A DNA stretch of 64,000 nucleotides from JAYWXI01 sp036016955. Its GTDB lineage: Bacteria; Bacteroidota; Bacteroidia; Flavobacteriales; Weeksellaceae. The DNA is taken from NCBI RefSeq assembly GCF_036016955.1, contig NZ_JAYWXI010000008.1, positions 62,001 to 126,000 of the forward strand, in the 5' to 3' direction. The notes under the pieces were generated by a model. The model saw only the letters and a list, made by a program, of their open reading frames with translations. It made no database searches and had not been told where the DNA came from. Made by a program: the position numbers and the translations under genes. Positions 7,294 through 16,625 of this stretch are shown here, one piece after another; position 1 is the stretch's first letter, and the number at the start of each line of letters is the position of its first letter.

Positions 7294-10011
7294 ATGAAGC
7301 GAGCGCCCCAGCATTCTTTTTTGGAGAACCTTGTCAGCGAATTGCTTTCGCAACGGGAAGACCTCTCGGATTTCCGCATCGTACTGCCCGGAAAACGCCC
7401 CGTGATTTTCATCAAAAAAATACTTTCCGAAAGAGGATACACTGGTTTTTTGCCCGACTTCTACACCATCGAGGAACTGATCCAATCCATCTCGGGACGG
7501 CAACTCATCCAAGGCGTCGCTTTATGGCTTTTCGCTTATGAGGTCTACCGAAAGCAACACGCCGAAGACCTTTCGGAGTTTCTTAAGTGGTTCCCGACCC
7601 TTTTGAAAGACTGGGACGACATTCTGAAATTTGCCGAAAAAGAAGAAGAAGTCTTGGACTATATGTTCGCCGAAGAGCGCATAAAAAACTGGGGAGAAGA
7701 CTTAGGCGAACCGAGCGAAACCCGCCGAAGAAACCTAAATTTCTGGCGGAAAATGAGAACGTTTCTCCCCGAACTAAAAAAACAACTCTCAGAAAAAGGT
7801 TTGGCCACAATGGGCATGCTGCACGAGCAAGTCCGAAACGTTCTCTCGGATTTTGTTGAAAAGACCGAAGGGCATTACGTATTTTGCGGATTCAATGCTT
7901 TTACGCCCGTCGAAGAAAAAATGGTAAAAACCCTAATGCAATGGGACAAAGCCCAATGCTTCTTTCAGGCCGACGACTACTATTTATCCGACGAAAGGCA
8001 AGAAGCCGGGAAATTCCTAAGAAGCTACCGCCAATGGAAAGAGTTTAATGAACACCGCCCTTTCCGATGGATCAGCAACCGCTTTGCCTCCGACAAAACC
8101 ATTAAAGTATTCGAAGTCTCCGGAAACATCACCCAAACCAAAGTACTCCCCTTGATTTTCGAGGAGTTAAAAACAGAAGACTTAAGCGATACCGCCGTGG
8201 TCCTTTTGGATGAAAATCTGCTGCCAGCCAGTTTGGATGCCCTACGCACCGCCGAGCATCTGAACATCACCATGGGATTTCCATTAAAAAACATGGCTTT
8301 CAGCAACGCCGTAAAACACCTCTTTTACATCCAAAAACAACTGGAGAAAAAATCGGGATCGTACTACTACCGCGATATTCTGAACGTATTGGAACTTTTG
8401 CCAAACAACGAGCAAGAAGCCGCCATCATACGCCATTTCACCGAAGAAATCACCGAAAAAAACATCGTTTACCTCTCCCCCGAAAAATTACAAACCTATT
8501 TGGGCGAGTTATCCTATTTCGATTTGTTTAAAAAAGCAGCTTCGGCCGAAGCCTTTTTGGAAACCTTCATCCGCTACTGCACAGTGTTGAAATTCCATCC
8601 CTTGGACGATATGCAATACGAAAACGTTTTGCATTTCGAAACCTCTTTCCGCATCATAAAACACCAGATAGCCTCCTATGATTTTTCCGTTAAAATCGAA
8701 ACTTTAGAAGTTTTAGTCCAGCAGTTAATCGGTACCGAAACCATCGATTTCCAGGGCGAACCGCTGAAAGGCCTTCAAATCATGGGATTATTGGAAACCC
8801 GCCTTCTCAACTTCAGAAACATTATCATGCTTTCCGTCAACGAAGGAAAGCTACCGCTGGGAAATTCGCAAAACACTTACCTTCCTTTCGATGTCCGAAA
8901 GAACCACCAACTGCACACGTTTTTGGAAAACGATAGTATTTATGCCTATCACTTTTACCGCTTGCTGCAAGAAGCCGAAAACATTTACTTGTTGTACAAT
9001 GCTCTCGGATCGGGCGTCAATACAGGTGAAAAAAGCCGTTTCATTACCCAAATCGAAATGGAAAGCCCCCACGCCGTTAAAACAATCGTCATCGACCATT
9101 CCTCCGAACCGGCCGAAGAGCAACTCATGACGATAGCCAAAACCCCGGCAGTGATGGAACGTTTGGAACAATGGAAAGAAAAAGTATCGGCCTCCCACCT
9201 AACCGCCTACCTGTACGACCCGATTCAGTTCTACATGAACCACCTCTTGAAAGCCCGTCAAAACGACGAAATCGAAGAGGAACTCTCACAACGGAACTAT
9301 GGCAACCTGGTGCATCTGGCCCTGCAGATTTTGTACGAAGGTCTGAAAGGAAGAGTTTTAAACGAAAATGATCTGAGCAACGCACTCCAAAAAGTGGACG
9401 AAGCCATCGCCGAAGCCATCGTCCGCCTGAACCACCAACCGGAATTTTATGAACGAGGGATGAATTACATCCATCGATCCATTGCCCACCGTGTGGTTTC
9501 CGACATTCTGAAATACGACCTCCGGCTCGTTCAAAAAGGGCATCGGTTAGAGATTCTCGACCTCGAAAAAGAAATGGATTACACCCCGTTCATCATCGAC
9601 GAAGCCACGGGAGAAACCGTTAAATTCTACGGATTTATCGACCGAGTGGACCGATTAGACGGAACCCTGAGGGTTATTGACTACAAAACAGCAAAGCCCA
9701 AAGAACTCCATCTAAAATTCGTTTCCCGAGGCGAAGACAAAACCCTCACCCTTCTAACAGAAGAAAAATACAAACAAGCCATCCAGCTGTGCATCTACCT
9801 TTACTACTTAAGGCAAGCCCAGCCTTACCAAGGCCACGAAGCCCAAGCCGGAATTTGGAGTTTTGCCGAGGTGGGGCAAGGCGTGGAACCCTTGGTTTTT
9901 TCCGACGGAAACTTAGATTCGGCAATGGTTTCAATCGCCTATCTCATCCGAGAAATCCTAAATCCTAAACAGCCATTTCAAGAAAGTCCCAAAACGCCCG
10001 TATCCCCTTGA
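7294..10011 (+). CDS. PD-(D/E)XK nuclease family protein, AddB/RecB-like
   Basis: The 905-residue protein resembles the large Bacteroidota inactivated-helicase plus nuclease proteins related to AddB. The N-terminal FRIVLPGKRPVIFIK lacks a Walker A GKT, as expected for a degenerate helicase domain. The C-terminal nuclease core reads FYGFIDRVDRLDGTLRVIDY followed by KT (about 775-795), giving the D...D-Y-K catalytic set, preceded by GNLVHLALQILYEG with the conserved His. It probably works in double-strand break repair with a RecB/AddA-type helicase encoded elsewhere. The final Fe-S cysteines of AddB are not obvious. Confidence 0.85.
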   Translation: MKRAPQHSFLENLVSELLSQREDLSDFRIVLPGKRPVIFIKKILSERGYTGFLPDFYTIEELIQSISGRQLIQGVALWLFAYEVYRKQHAEDLSEFLKWFPTLLKDWDDILKFAEKEEEVLDYMFAEERIKNWGEDLGEPSETRRRNLNFWRKMRTFLPELKKQLSEKGLATMGMLHEQVRNVLSDFVEKTEGHYVFCGFNAFTPVEEKMVKTLMQWDKAQCFFQADDYYLSDERQEAGKFLRSYRQWKEFNEHRPFRWISNRFASDKTIKVFEVSGNITQTKVLPLIFEELKTEDLSDTAVVLLDENLLPASLDALRTAEHLNITMGFPLKNMAFSNAVKHLFYIQKQLEKKSGSYYYRDILNVLELLPNNEQEAAIIRHFTEEITEKNIVYLSPEKLQTYLGELSYFDLFKKAASAEAFLETFIRYCTVLKFHPLDDMQYENVLHFETSFRIIKHQIASYDFSVKIETLEVLVQQLIGTETIDFQGEPLKGLQIMGLLETRLLNFRNIIMLSVNEGKLPLGNSQNTYLPFDVRKNHQLHTFLENDSIYAYHFYRLLQEAENIYLLYNALGSGVNTGEKSRFITQIEMESPHAVKTIVIDHSSEPAEEQLMTIAKTPAVMERLEQWKEKVSASHLTAYLYDPIQFYMNHLLKARQNDEIEEELSQRNYGNLVHLALQILYEGLKGRVLNENDLSNALQKVDEAIAEAIVRLNHQPEFYERGMNYIHRSIAHRVVSDILKYDLRLVQKGHRLEILDLEKEMDYTPFIIDEATGETVKFYGFIDRVDRLDGTLRVIDYKTAKPKELHLKFVSRGEDKTLTLLTEEKYKQAIQLCIYLYYLRQAQPYQGHEAQAGIWSFAEVGQGVEPLVFSDGNLDSAMVSIAYLIREILNPKQPFQESPKTPVSP

Positions 10012-10036
10012 TAAGTTCAAGAATTCATTATCTTTG
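10008..10036 (+). promoter_or_regulatory. Promoter of the DUF3575-like gene
   Basis: TTG (10008-10010), 18 bp, then TATCTTTG (10029-10036). It overlaps the end of the nuclease gene. Confidence 0.65.
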
Positions 10037-10066
10037 CCGCACTCTAAACACAACACTGACGACGCC

Positions 10067-10810
10067 ATGAAAAAAACCATTTTCGTCCTCTCGGTTTTAG
10101 GCTTGTATTCCAATTTGCACAGCCAGCAGACCGAGCCCATCGAAAAAAAAAACGAAAAACTAAACATCCTAAAATCTAACGTAACCGGGTTATTGGCCTA
10201 CCGAAATCTGAACGTCACCTACGAACGAGCCCTCAAATCTTGGTTCTCGGTTACCGGAGGGGTCAACTTCATTCCAAAAGGTAGCACCCCCCAAGCCAGA
10301 CATCTCAAAGATTTGGAATTCGATTACAATCAAGTTAAACTAAGTGGATTTGCCTTCACTTTAGAGAGTCGTTTTTATTTGGGTAAAGGCTACGGCAAAG
10401 GCTTTTATCTTGCACCTTATTACCGTTACAGCAACTTCAACCTAAGCGAAATCACCCTGGATATTGAAGAAAACAACGAGTCCTTTCCCGTTAACATTCA
10501 CGGAAGCACCAATGCCAATTCCGTGGGATTGATGATCGGAAGCCAATGGTTTCTCGGGGCAAATAAAAACTGGGTATTGGACTGGTGGATTCTCGGAGCC
10601 CATTACGGTTCCGCCAAAGGAAACATGACCGCAAAAACCACTAACCGAACCCTAACCGAGGAAGAACAAGCCCAGCTGAAAAACGAAATCCAATCCAAAG
10701 ACCTCCCTTTAGAATACACTATTACAACCAATCCTAATGGAGCCGTTTTTAGCCTGTATGGGCCGTGGCTCGGTATCCGAGGAGGACTTTCCGTAGGGTA
10801 TCGTTTCTAA
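10067..10810 (+). CDS. Predicted outer-membrane beta-barrel protein (DUF3575-like)
   Basis: From the ATG at 10067 the product has a signal peptide (MKKTIFVLSVLGLYSNLHSQ) and about 225 mature residues. The pattern NVTGLLAYRNLNVTYERAL, alternating aromatic strands such as FYLAPYYRYSNF, and a terminal GGLSVGYRF ending in Phe suggest a small beta-barrel of the kind labelled DUF3575 in Bacteroidota. Its ligand or role is unknown. A promoter precedes it and a strong hairpin terminator follows, so it is likely monocistronic. Confidence 0.75.
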   Translation: MKKTIFVLSVLGLYSNLHSQQTEPIEKKNEKLNILKSNVTGLLAYRNLNVTYERALKSWFSVTGGVNFIPKGSTPQARHLKDLEFDYNQVKLSGFAFTLESRFYLGKGYGKGFYLAPYYRYSNFNLSEITLDIEENNESFPVNIHGSTNANSVGLMIGSQWFLGANKNWVLDWWILGAHYGSAKGNMTAKTTNRTLTEEEQAQLKNEIQSKDLPLEYTITTNPNGAVFSLYGPWLGIRGGLSVGYRF

Positions 10811-10840
10811 AAAACACCTTTTCGGCAGTTACAATTCTAA

Positions 10841-10878
10841 GGGAAGAGGTTTCGGCGGACGAAACTTCCTCCCTTTTT
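10841..10878 (+). terminator. Intrinsic terminator
   Basis: A 14-bp stem with one mismatch and one wobble (GGGAAGAGGTTTCG with CGAAACTTCCTCCC) around a GCGGA loop is followed by TTTTT. It ends the DUF3575-like gene. Confidence 0.8.
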
Positions 10879-10902
10879 AAAGAAAAAACCACAACTACAA
10901 AC

Positions 10903-11760
10903 ATGCCTCAAAAAAAGAAAAAACGTCGCAAAAGCCCAAACCGAAAATCCAAAAAGAAAACCTCGTGGGGGAAATACTTCCTCGTCGGATTTATCGCCAT
11001 CACTCTATTGGCGACAGGATTCTATCTGAAAGAGAAAATCGCTTTTTATTACGCGTCGTATTTTCAGCGGTTTGAACATAAAAAGCTAAAAAACACCGCC
11101 TCCGAAACCGAAAGAATCGACCGCATCGTAGGCGAATACGCGGACAAAACCTTCGGCCTCGACATCTCCCATTACCAAAACCCGAACGACATCCAATGGG
11201 ATTCGCTCTCCATCGGCCACCGAAGCATTCCCCTAAAATTCATCATTTTGCGGGCCACCATGGGGCAGCAAAGCCAAGACCGGCATTTCGACCGTTATTG
11301 GAAAAAGGCCAAAGCGCATGGGCTGATCCGAGGAGCTTACCACTTCTACCGTCCCGACGAAGATCCCGTGAAGCAAGCCACCAATTTCTTGGAAAACGTA
11401 AAACTGGAGCAAGGCGATCTCGTTCCGGTTTTAGACATCGAAAAAACACCCAAAAAATACACCAAAGCCCAACTGAAAGAAAACTTAAAAATATGGCTGA
11501 AAATAGTGGAAGAAAAATACGGTAAAAAACCCATTCTCTACACCTATTACCACTATTATCAGGACAACCTCCGCGGAGAATTCGACCAATACCCTCTTTG
11601 GTTAGCCAACTACAACAACGTCCTGACGCCCTCGCCACAAGACCCGTGGTTGTTGTGGCAGTTTACGGAAAACGGCATTGTCTACGGCATCAATACCAAA
11701 GTGGATCTCAATGTGTTTAACGGCAGCTTAGGCGCTCTGAAACAACTTACCGTGGAATAA
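10903..11760 (+). CDS. GH25 lysozyme-family muramidase, membrane-anchored
   Basis: The ATG at 10903 was chosen because it lies after the preceding terminator. The 285-residue product begins with a very basic tail (Lys/Arg-rich, residues 1-22) and a single membrane helix (YFLVGFIAITLLATGFYL), so it is a type II membrane protein facing the periplasm. The GH25 domain follows: FGLDISHYQNP, FIILRATMGQ, GAYHFYRP, the catalytic VLDIEKTP and PLWLANYN, WLLWQFTENG. GH25 enzymes cut the MurNAc-GlcNAc bond of peptidoglycan; cell-wall remodelling is the likely role. Confidence 0.92.
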   Translation: MPQKKKKRRKSPNRKSKKKTSWGKYFLVGFIAITLLATGFYLKEKIAFYYASYFQRFEHKKLKNTASETERIDRIVGEYADKTFGLDISHYQNPNDIQWDSLSIGHRSIPLKFIILRATMGQQSQDRHFDRYWKKAKAHGLIRGAYHFYRPDEDPVKQATNFLENVKLEQGDLVPVLDIEKTPKKYTKAQLKENLKIWLKIVEEKYGKKPILYTYYHYYQDNLRGEFDQYPLWLANYNNVLTPSPQDPWLLWQFTENGIVYGINTKVDLNVFNGSLGALKQLTVE

Positions 11761-11863
11761 GCCCCCAATCCCCCAAAAGCAGAAAAGTACGTTGAGAATT
11801 CTTTACGGAACTTCCCCAAAACTCTTATCGCCCCAGCGAATCCCATGAACAGAAAAACTCATT

Positions 11864-12319
11864 TTAGTTATTCATAAATTCCAAATCCAAATAAATCTCT
11901 CCCGTTTCAGGATTTAAATACAAATGGGTTTCTTCATGAAAAACAATCCATGTTCTTAACTTTTCTTTTTCCATATCCAACAACGTCGTATAAAAATACT
12001 TTTTTCCGTCGTAAGTGAATTTATACGTAATTCTATTCATGTTAACGTTCACATAGTCAACATTTTTATGGTCATTATTTGTAAGCTTATTGTAGAGTAC
12101 TATTCCCGCTTGATTCCTGTCAGTATATTTTTCACGTTCTTCAGTCCAAGAATTAGAAACTATTTTTAAATCTTTCAATTTAACCGGCAGTTTAACCGCA
12201 CTATCTTTAAATCTCCGTAAGTCCATTTGATCTTTTCTGTTCATGAAGTATAAATTTATTTTTGACAGAATTGATAACAAAAAAAAGACACCTAAAATGG
12301 TCAGTACAATAAGTTCCAT
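11864..12319 (-). CDS. Small membrane-anchored protein of unknown function
   Basis: The 151-residue protein starts with one hydrophobic helix (MELIVLTILGVFFLLSILSK), then a soluble, charged domain with WTEEREKYTD, KYFYTTLLDMEKEKLRTWIV and a C-terminal HLYLNPETGEIYLDLEF. No family was recognised. Together with the lipoprotein gene at 12536-13057 it forms an AT-rich patch between GC-balanced neighbours, which hints at transfer. The gap between the two genes (12320-12535) shows no clear promoter or terminator. Confidence 0.65.
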   Translation of the reverse strand: MELIVLTILGVFFLLSILSKINLYFMNRKDQMDLRRFKDSAVKLPVKLKDLKIVSNSWTEEREKYTDRNQAGIVLYNKLTNNDHKNVDYVNVNMNRITYKFTYDGKKYFYTTLLDMEKEKLRTWIVFHEETHLYLNPETGEIYLDLEFMNN

Positions 12320-12535
12320 GGCATTACAGTTTGTTTAGTTTAGTCCTAGCCCACGCAAAAAAAACACCTTTTCGTCCATTGACTCCTCAGCAAAAAATCG
12401 GAAAGCATTTTGCGATTAAATAGTACAAAACCTCCGATTATTTCCCAAACTCCATCTTTCCAATTTACTTTAAATGCAAATAGTTTCGCCCATATCTGGC
12501 CTATTTTCTCACTGCCTGCATACGACGAAAAAATA

Positions 12536-13057
12536 TCACTTTATTGTTGATTTCAGTAATACTTTATCTTTTAGACACCACAATTTCCCATTATTGGTTC
12601 CAAACAAAAAATCAGGGTGTGCTCCTTCTCCGGAATGTTCCAACTCCTTCAATGTTAATTTGTCCAACCAATCAAACTTAAATTCTTTTTTTTCAAAATT
12701 TTGCTCGGTAAAACTGTCCATCAAATCAATTGCCCTTATCTTCTCCATAGTTGCATTATCAAAATAGAAAACCGCTTCCAAATACACGTCGGAGGGGCCT
12801 GCTATTCTCCCTTTTGAATTATCAATAAAAACATATTTATATTTTACATTTGAAGGCGGAAATTTAGTGAGGTCAATTATTTTTCCAAGTCGGTTCCGGT
12901 CGGTCGAAATTACCGCTGTTAGGTTACCATTTTTTTGAACTACTTCCACATTATTTTTTTTAGGAGCGACACCATTCCCTTTTTCTCCCTTTCCACAAGA
13001 AAAAAGAAAAAGGACAAGCAATAACCAACTTCCTGTTAAACGCTTTTTCAACAACAT
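12536..13057 (-). CDS. Lipoprotein of unknown function
   Basis: The signal peptide MLLKKRLTGSWLLLVLFLFS ends in lipobox LFSC followed by GKGEKGNG, a typical flexible linker. The 150-residue mature part (VISTDRNRLGKIIDLTKFPP, YVFIDNSKGRIAGPSDVYLE) has no family I recognise, but resembles small secreted sensor-like domains. It is AT-richer than surrounding genes and shares orientation with the next gene. Confidence 0.7.
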   Translation of the reverse strand: MLLKKRLTGSWLLLVLFLFSCGKGEKGNGVAPKKNNVEVVQKNGNLTAVISTDRNRLGKIIDLTKFPPSNVKYKYVFIDNSKGRIAGPSDVYLEAVFYFDNATMEKIRAIDLMDSFTEQNFEKKEFKFDWLDKLTLKELEHSGEGAHPDFLFGTNNGKLWCLKDKVLLKSTIK

Positions 13058-13204
13058 GGCAAATTGGGATTCAATCCCCTAATTTAAACAAATCCGTAGA
13101 AGTAAAAACCCTTGCACGATGAAACAACACCAAATCCTATAAACTTCCTTAGCCAATACAAACGAGAGATTCATAACCAAAGAAAAAACTCAATAAAAAA
13201 CGAT

Positions 13205-14479
13205 TTATAACCGACGATACACTTCGAGCGTATCAATTTTCAGACGAGCCTTGAGCCATTGCCTGAAAGTCTTTTTTTGAGCTTCCGACAATTCGTTTTC
13301 GCTTCCGTAAACCACAACCGGCATCACGACCGTTTCAGCGTTCCCGGAAAGAATTTCCTGCTTTGCCACCGAAAGCGAACTCAGCCCCGGAACAATGGCC
13401 TTGGCTTCCGGATAAAGGTTTTCGGTTTTGAAGGTATAGCGTTCAATCAGCGCATTGAGCTCTGCCATTCGGGACGCCTCCCCCGCAGCTTCGTTGTTTT
13501 CAATCCGGGTTGCTTTGGCCAAAAAGGCACTGTCCTGCCGAATGACAATCCGCGTATTTTCAATCCCAAAATCTTCCAGCTTCTTCTGCTCCGCCCTAAT
13601 CTGCTCTGCCGTAAACCTACGGGTAAGAAAAGCCAACTCTATGCGGCGGGGATTGGAAGAATAATAAGTTTTACGGTAAATAATGGTATTGCCCTTATGT
13701 TCGTATTCCTGCTGAATATAACGGGAAACTTTTTCGTAAAACCGCTGCTGCTGCACAAAACGGTAAGCAAAGTAAACACTGGGAACAATCATGAGCAACG
13801 TGATGAACGTAATCCAATTGCGTACGGAAGAAGCCTTCTTGTTATCCACAAGCCCCACCGCCGGATACCGAAGGTACTTCACCATGACAAACGTCGCAAT
13901 ACAAATAAAAACACAATTAATAGCATAAAGAAACAATGCCCCGGCAAAATAACCAAACTCCCCGATTGCCAATCCGTAACCGGCCGTACAAAGCGGAGGC
14001 ATCAAAGCGGTAGCAATAGCCACTCCCGCCACGGGATTGCCTTTTTCCACCCTGGTAACCGCTATAACTCCGACCAACCCTCCAAAGAAAGCAATCAAAA
14101 CATCGTAAATATTGGGCGTGGTACGGGCAAGAATCTCGGATTGAGCCTCTTTGAAAGGCGTCAGCAGAAAATATATAAAAGAAACCACCAATCCCACCAT
14201 GGTGGAAACAAAAAGGTTTTTAAGCGATTTTCGGAGTAAATTAAAATCGTACATTCCCAAAGCAAATCCGGCCCCCACGATAGGCCCCATGAGAGGGGAA
14301 ATCAGCATCGCTCCGATAACCACAGCCGTGGAGTTCACGTTAAGACCGATAGAAGCCACCATAATCGCACAGGCCAAAATCCAAACGTTAGCCCCCGAAA
14401 ACGAAATTCCCTGGCGGACATTCTCCAATACTTTTTCTTTATCTTGCTCCCCGTAATGGAGGTTAAAAAGTCGATTCAT
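13205..14479 (-). CDS. DUF389 multi-pass membrane protein
   Basis: The 424-residue protein carries the DUF389 signature in its first half: ILACAIMVASIGLNVNSTAV, IGAMLISPLMGPIVGAGFAL, NPVAGVAIATALMPPLCTAG. About six membrane helices are followed by a soluble C-terminal region (from about residue 255) with FLTRRFTAEQIRAEQKKLED. The family is widespread but its function is not established. It stands alone; the 206-bp gap upstream (14480-14685) holds the divergent promoter of the ECF sigma factor. Confidence 0.9.
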   Translation of the reverse strand: MNRLFNLHYGEQDKEKVLENVRQGISFSGANVWILACAIMVASIGLNVNSTAVVIGAMLISPLMGPIVGAGFALGMYDFNLLRKSLKNLFVSTMVGLVVSFIYFLLTPFKEAQSEILARTTPNIYDVLIAFFGGLVGVIAVTRVEKGNPVAGVAIATALMPPLCTAGYGLAIGEFGYFAGALFLYAINCVFICIATFVMVKYLRYPAVGLVDNKKASSVRNWITFITLLMIVPSVYFAYRFVQQQRFYEKVSRYIQQEYEHKGNTIIYRKTYYSSNPRRIELAFLTRRFTAEQIRAEQKKLEDFGIENTRIVIRQDSAFLAKATRIENNEAAGEASRMAELNALIERYTFKTENLYPEAKAIVPGLSSLSVAKQEILSGNAETVVMPVVVYGSENELSEAQKKTFRQWLKARLKIDTLEVYRRL

Positions 14480-14670
14480 AGCTTTCTTTGATAATTAAAC
14501 GGACGAAATTAAACTTTTTTATCCAATTGAAACCAAACAAAACAAACGCCTTTCTCAAAACCCCAAAAATTTCATTAAAAACAAGAGTTACCTTTAAAAA
14601 AAGGCCATTTTTGTTTCTTTCTGATCTTCCCGACATTCAGTTCCGACAAATTATTGGTATATTCGCTACG

Positions 14671-14678
14671 TAATTTTG
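14671..14678 (+). promoter_or_regulatory. Promoter -7 box of the ECF sigma gene
   Basis: TAATTTTG matches TAnnTTTG and ends only 7 bp before the TTG start codon at 14686, so the message would be leaderless or have a few-base leader. Confidence 0.55.
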
Positions 14679-14685
14679 AAAAACG

Positions 14686-15189
14686 TTGAACGAAAAAGAA
14701 AAGGAACAAGCCTTCGCCAAAATGGTAAAAGATAATCAAGGACTGATTATCAAGGTTTCCCGTCTGTACACGAATTCGCTCGAAGACGAAGAAGATCTTT
14801 TTCAGGAAATCGTCCTTCAATTATGGCGGAGCTACGACACCTTTAAAGGCGAAAGTAAACGTTCCACCTGGATGTACCGCGTGGCACTAAATACCGCCAT
14901 CACGCTGTTCCGAAAGAAAAACCGCACCCTGAAAACCGACGAACTGCAAGACTACCATCACAATCACAAAAACGACGAGGATGCCGATGAAAAACAACAA
15001 AAAATCAATCTCCTCTACAACGCGATTAAAATGCTCCCCAAAGTCGAACGCGCCATCGTAATGATGTACCTGGACGACTTGCCTTATAAGGAAATCGCCG
15101 AAACACTCGGAATCTCCGAGGTGAATGCCCGCGTAAAAATGAACCGTCTGAAAAAGACCCTAAAACAATTAATGGAACAACATGCCTGA
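14686..15189 (+). CDS. ECF-type RNA polymerase sigma factor
   Basis: The 167-residue protein has sigma region 2 (EEDLFQEIVLQLWRSYDTFK, RSTWMYRVALNTAITLFRKK) and region 4 (LPKVERAIVMMYLDDLPYKE, GISEVNARVKMNRLKKTLK). ECF sigma factors direct transcription of small stress or envelope regulons. The TTG at 14686 gives a natural N-terminus (NEKEKEQAFAKMVKDNQG); the next ATG at 14722 would trim the first helix. It overlaps the following membrane protein gene by 8 bp, so that gene may be its partner or antisigma factor, although no known antisigma domain is visible there. Confidence 0.92.
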   Translation: MNEKEKEQAFAKMVKDNQGLIIKVSRLYTNSLEDEEDLFQEIVLQLWRSYDTFKGESKRSTWMYRVALNTAITLFRKKNRTLKTDELQDYHHNHKNDEDADEKQQKINLLYNAIKMLPKVERAIVMMYLDDLPYKEIAETLGISEVNARVKMNRLKKTLKQLMEQHA

Positions 15190-15853
15190 GTTTGATATCG
15201 ATAGCCTTAAAAAAGATTGGCAGGAACAAAACACTCCGCAAAAATACGAAAGCAGCGAAATCCAAAATATGCTGAACCGCAAATCTCGGAATTACGTAAA
15301 ATACATTCTGTGGATTAGCCTCATCGAGTTCGTTTTGGTTCTCTCCATGAGCCTGTGGAACCTAATCTGGCCGGTGAAAGACCACAGCTTTCTCCATCTC
15401 TTGGAGCGCTTGGGCGTGAACAATACCGAAGTCCTAAAAACCAATTACACCCGAATTTATTTCACCCTAAATACCATCAGTCTCCTGATTACTGCCGGGT
15501 TTGTGATTTGTTTTTATATAAATTATACCAAAATAAAAGTCGAGGAAAACTTTAAGGCATTCAATCTGAAAATCATACACTTCCGAAAAAGCGTCAACCT
15601 TTTCATTCTGTTGAACATCGCTCTTTTGGTCGTTTTTATAGCGGTATTAACCACTTTTATCTTCCTTGCCTTGCAAAGCCAAGACATCCGGCTCGGTCCG
15701 TCAGAACACTGGGTTCTGCTCTTCGGAATACTTATTGCCTCTTTGGGCTGCCTCTTCCTGGTATGGCTATATTACCGCACCGTTTACGGCCTATTGATGA
15801 AACGATTGAAAAAAAACCTAAAACAACTCTCCGAAATCGAAAAAAACACCTAA
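15182..15853 (+). CDS. Four-helix membrane protein coupled to ECF sigma factor
   Basis: The 223-residue protein has a short polar N-terminus (FDIDSLKKDWQEQN) followed by four predicted membrane helices near residues 40-60, 95-115, 137-163 and 178-200 and a basic C-terminus. Homologues in flavobacteria are often mislabelled beta-carotene monooxygenase; nothing here supports that. Its start lies inside the sigma gene, and the cytosolic N-terminal helix could contact the sigma factor. That role is inference from context only. Confidence 0.8.
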   Translation: MPEFDIDSLKKDWQEQNTPQKYESSEIQNMLNRKSRNYVKYILWISLIEFVLVLSMSLWNLIWPVKDHSFLHLLERLGVNNTEVLKTNYTRIYFTLNTISLLITAGFVICFYINYTKIKVEENFKAFNLKIIHFRKSVNLFILLNIALLVVFIAVLTTFIFLALQSQDIRLGPSEHWVLLFGILIASLGCLFLVWLYYRTVYGLLMKRLKKNLKQLSEIEKNT

Positions 15854-15889
15854 AAAAAAGAGCTTCTCAAAATAGAGAAGCTCTTTTTT
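15854..15889. terminator. Bidirectional intrinsic terminator
   Basis: AAAAAAGAGCTTCTC and its exact complement (15854-15868 and 15875-15889) flank a 6-base loop, with A/T tracts on both sides. It serves the convergent membrane-protein and UPF0173 genes. Confidence 0.9.
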
Positions 15890-15908
15890 CAATCCTTTAA
15901 AAGTAAAA

Positions 15909-16592
15909 TTACAACACCATAACCTGACCCAATTCAGGCAAAATGAAATCAATCCCTCTTTCCTCAAAAGCCAATTGAGCCTTTTCGTGATCAATGGCAA
16001 TCGGCGGAAACGTATCGAAATGACAACCGATGACCCTCGACGTCTTCAATAGTTCCGATGCTGCAAAACTGGCTCGTCTGGCGCACATCGTATAATGCCC
16101 TCCCACCGGAAGAACCGCCGCCGAAATCTCACCGTACAGCTCCGGAAACAAAGCCATATCCGACATAACCCCCGTATCACCTGCAAAATAGATATTCTTA
16201 TCCTCAAAGCGAAGCATATACCCCGCCGCTTCCCCGCCATACGTCCCGTCAGGAAAAGAGCTGGTATGAGAGGCCGGAAGCATGGTGATTTTCAAATCTT
16301 CCACCACCTTGGCCGTCCCCCCGAAATTAAGATCAATGGCATTGGGATGCTCAAAATAACCGCAAATCTCCGGCTGCGCAATAATTTTAACCTCAGGATG
16401 ATGCACCAAAACTTCCCGAACATCCGCCGTATGATCCCCATGGGCATGCGTAATCAATAAATAATCAATTTTCTGAGCCTCGATATCGAACCCTGTCTTT
16501 TCTTTTTGAAAATTATAAAACGGATCCGTCAAAATCCGAACTCCTCGGTAAGTGAACAAAAAACAATTCTGCCCCAAATACTGTACGTTCAT
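15909..16592 (-). CDS. UPF0173-type metal-dependent hydrolase
   Basis: The 227-residue protein is a metallo-beta-lactamase fold enzyme: YLGQNCFLFTYRGVRILTDP at the N-terminus, the metal motif THAHGDH (about 49-55), ASHTSSFPDGT, NIYFAGDTG and a late conserved CHFDTFPPI. The family (UPF0173) has no fixed physiological substrate. It lies 33 bp downstream of menA on the same strand and is probably co-transcribed with it. Confidence 0.93.
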   Translation of the reverse strand: MNVQYLGQNCFLFTYRGVRILTDPFYNFQKEKTGFDIEAQKIDYLLITHAHGDHTADVREVLVHHPEVKIIAQPEICGYFEHPNAIDLNFGGTAKVVEDLKITMLPASHTSSFPDGTYGGEAAGYMLRFEDKNIYFAGDTGVMSDMALFPELYGEISAAVLPVGGHYTMCARRASFAASELLKTSRVIGCHFDTFPPIAIDHEKAQLAFEERGIDFILPELGQVMVL

Positions 16593-16625
16593 TCTTCTAT
16601 CTTTTAATAAATTATATTTCCCTTT

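Noticed and set aside
10765..10902. N-terminal extension of the GH25 lysozyme from 10765
   Set aside because: The extension would read through the preceding gene's end and its terminator hairpin; the ATG at 10903 gives a normal basic tail plus membrane helix.
13259..14239. Plus-strand open frame opposite the DUF389 gene
   Set aside because: The minus-strand product has a clear DUF389 signature and membrane helices; the plus-strand product is low-complexity His/Arg/Asn.
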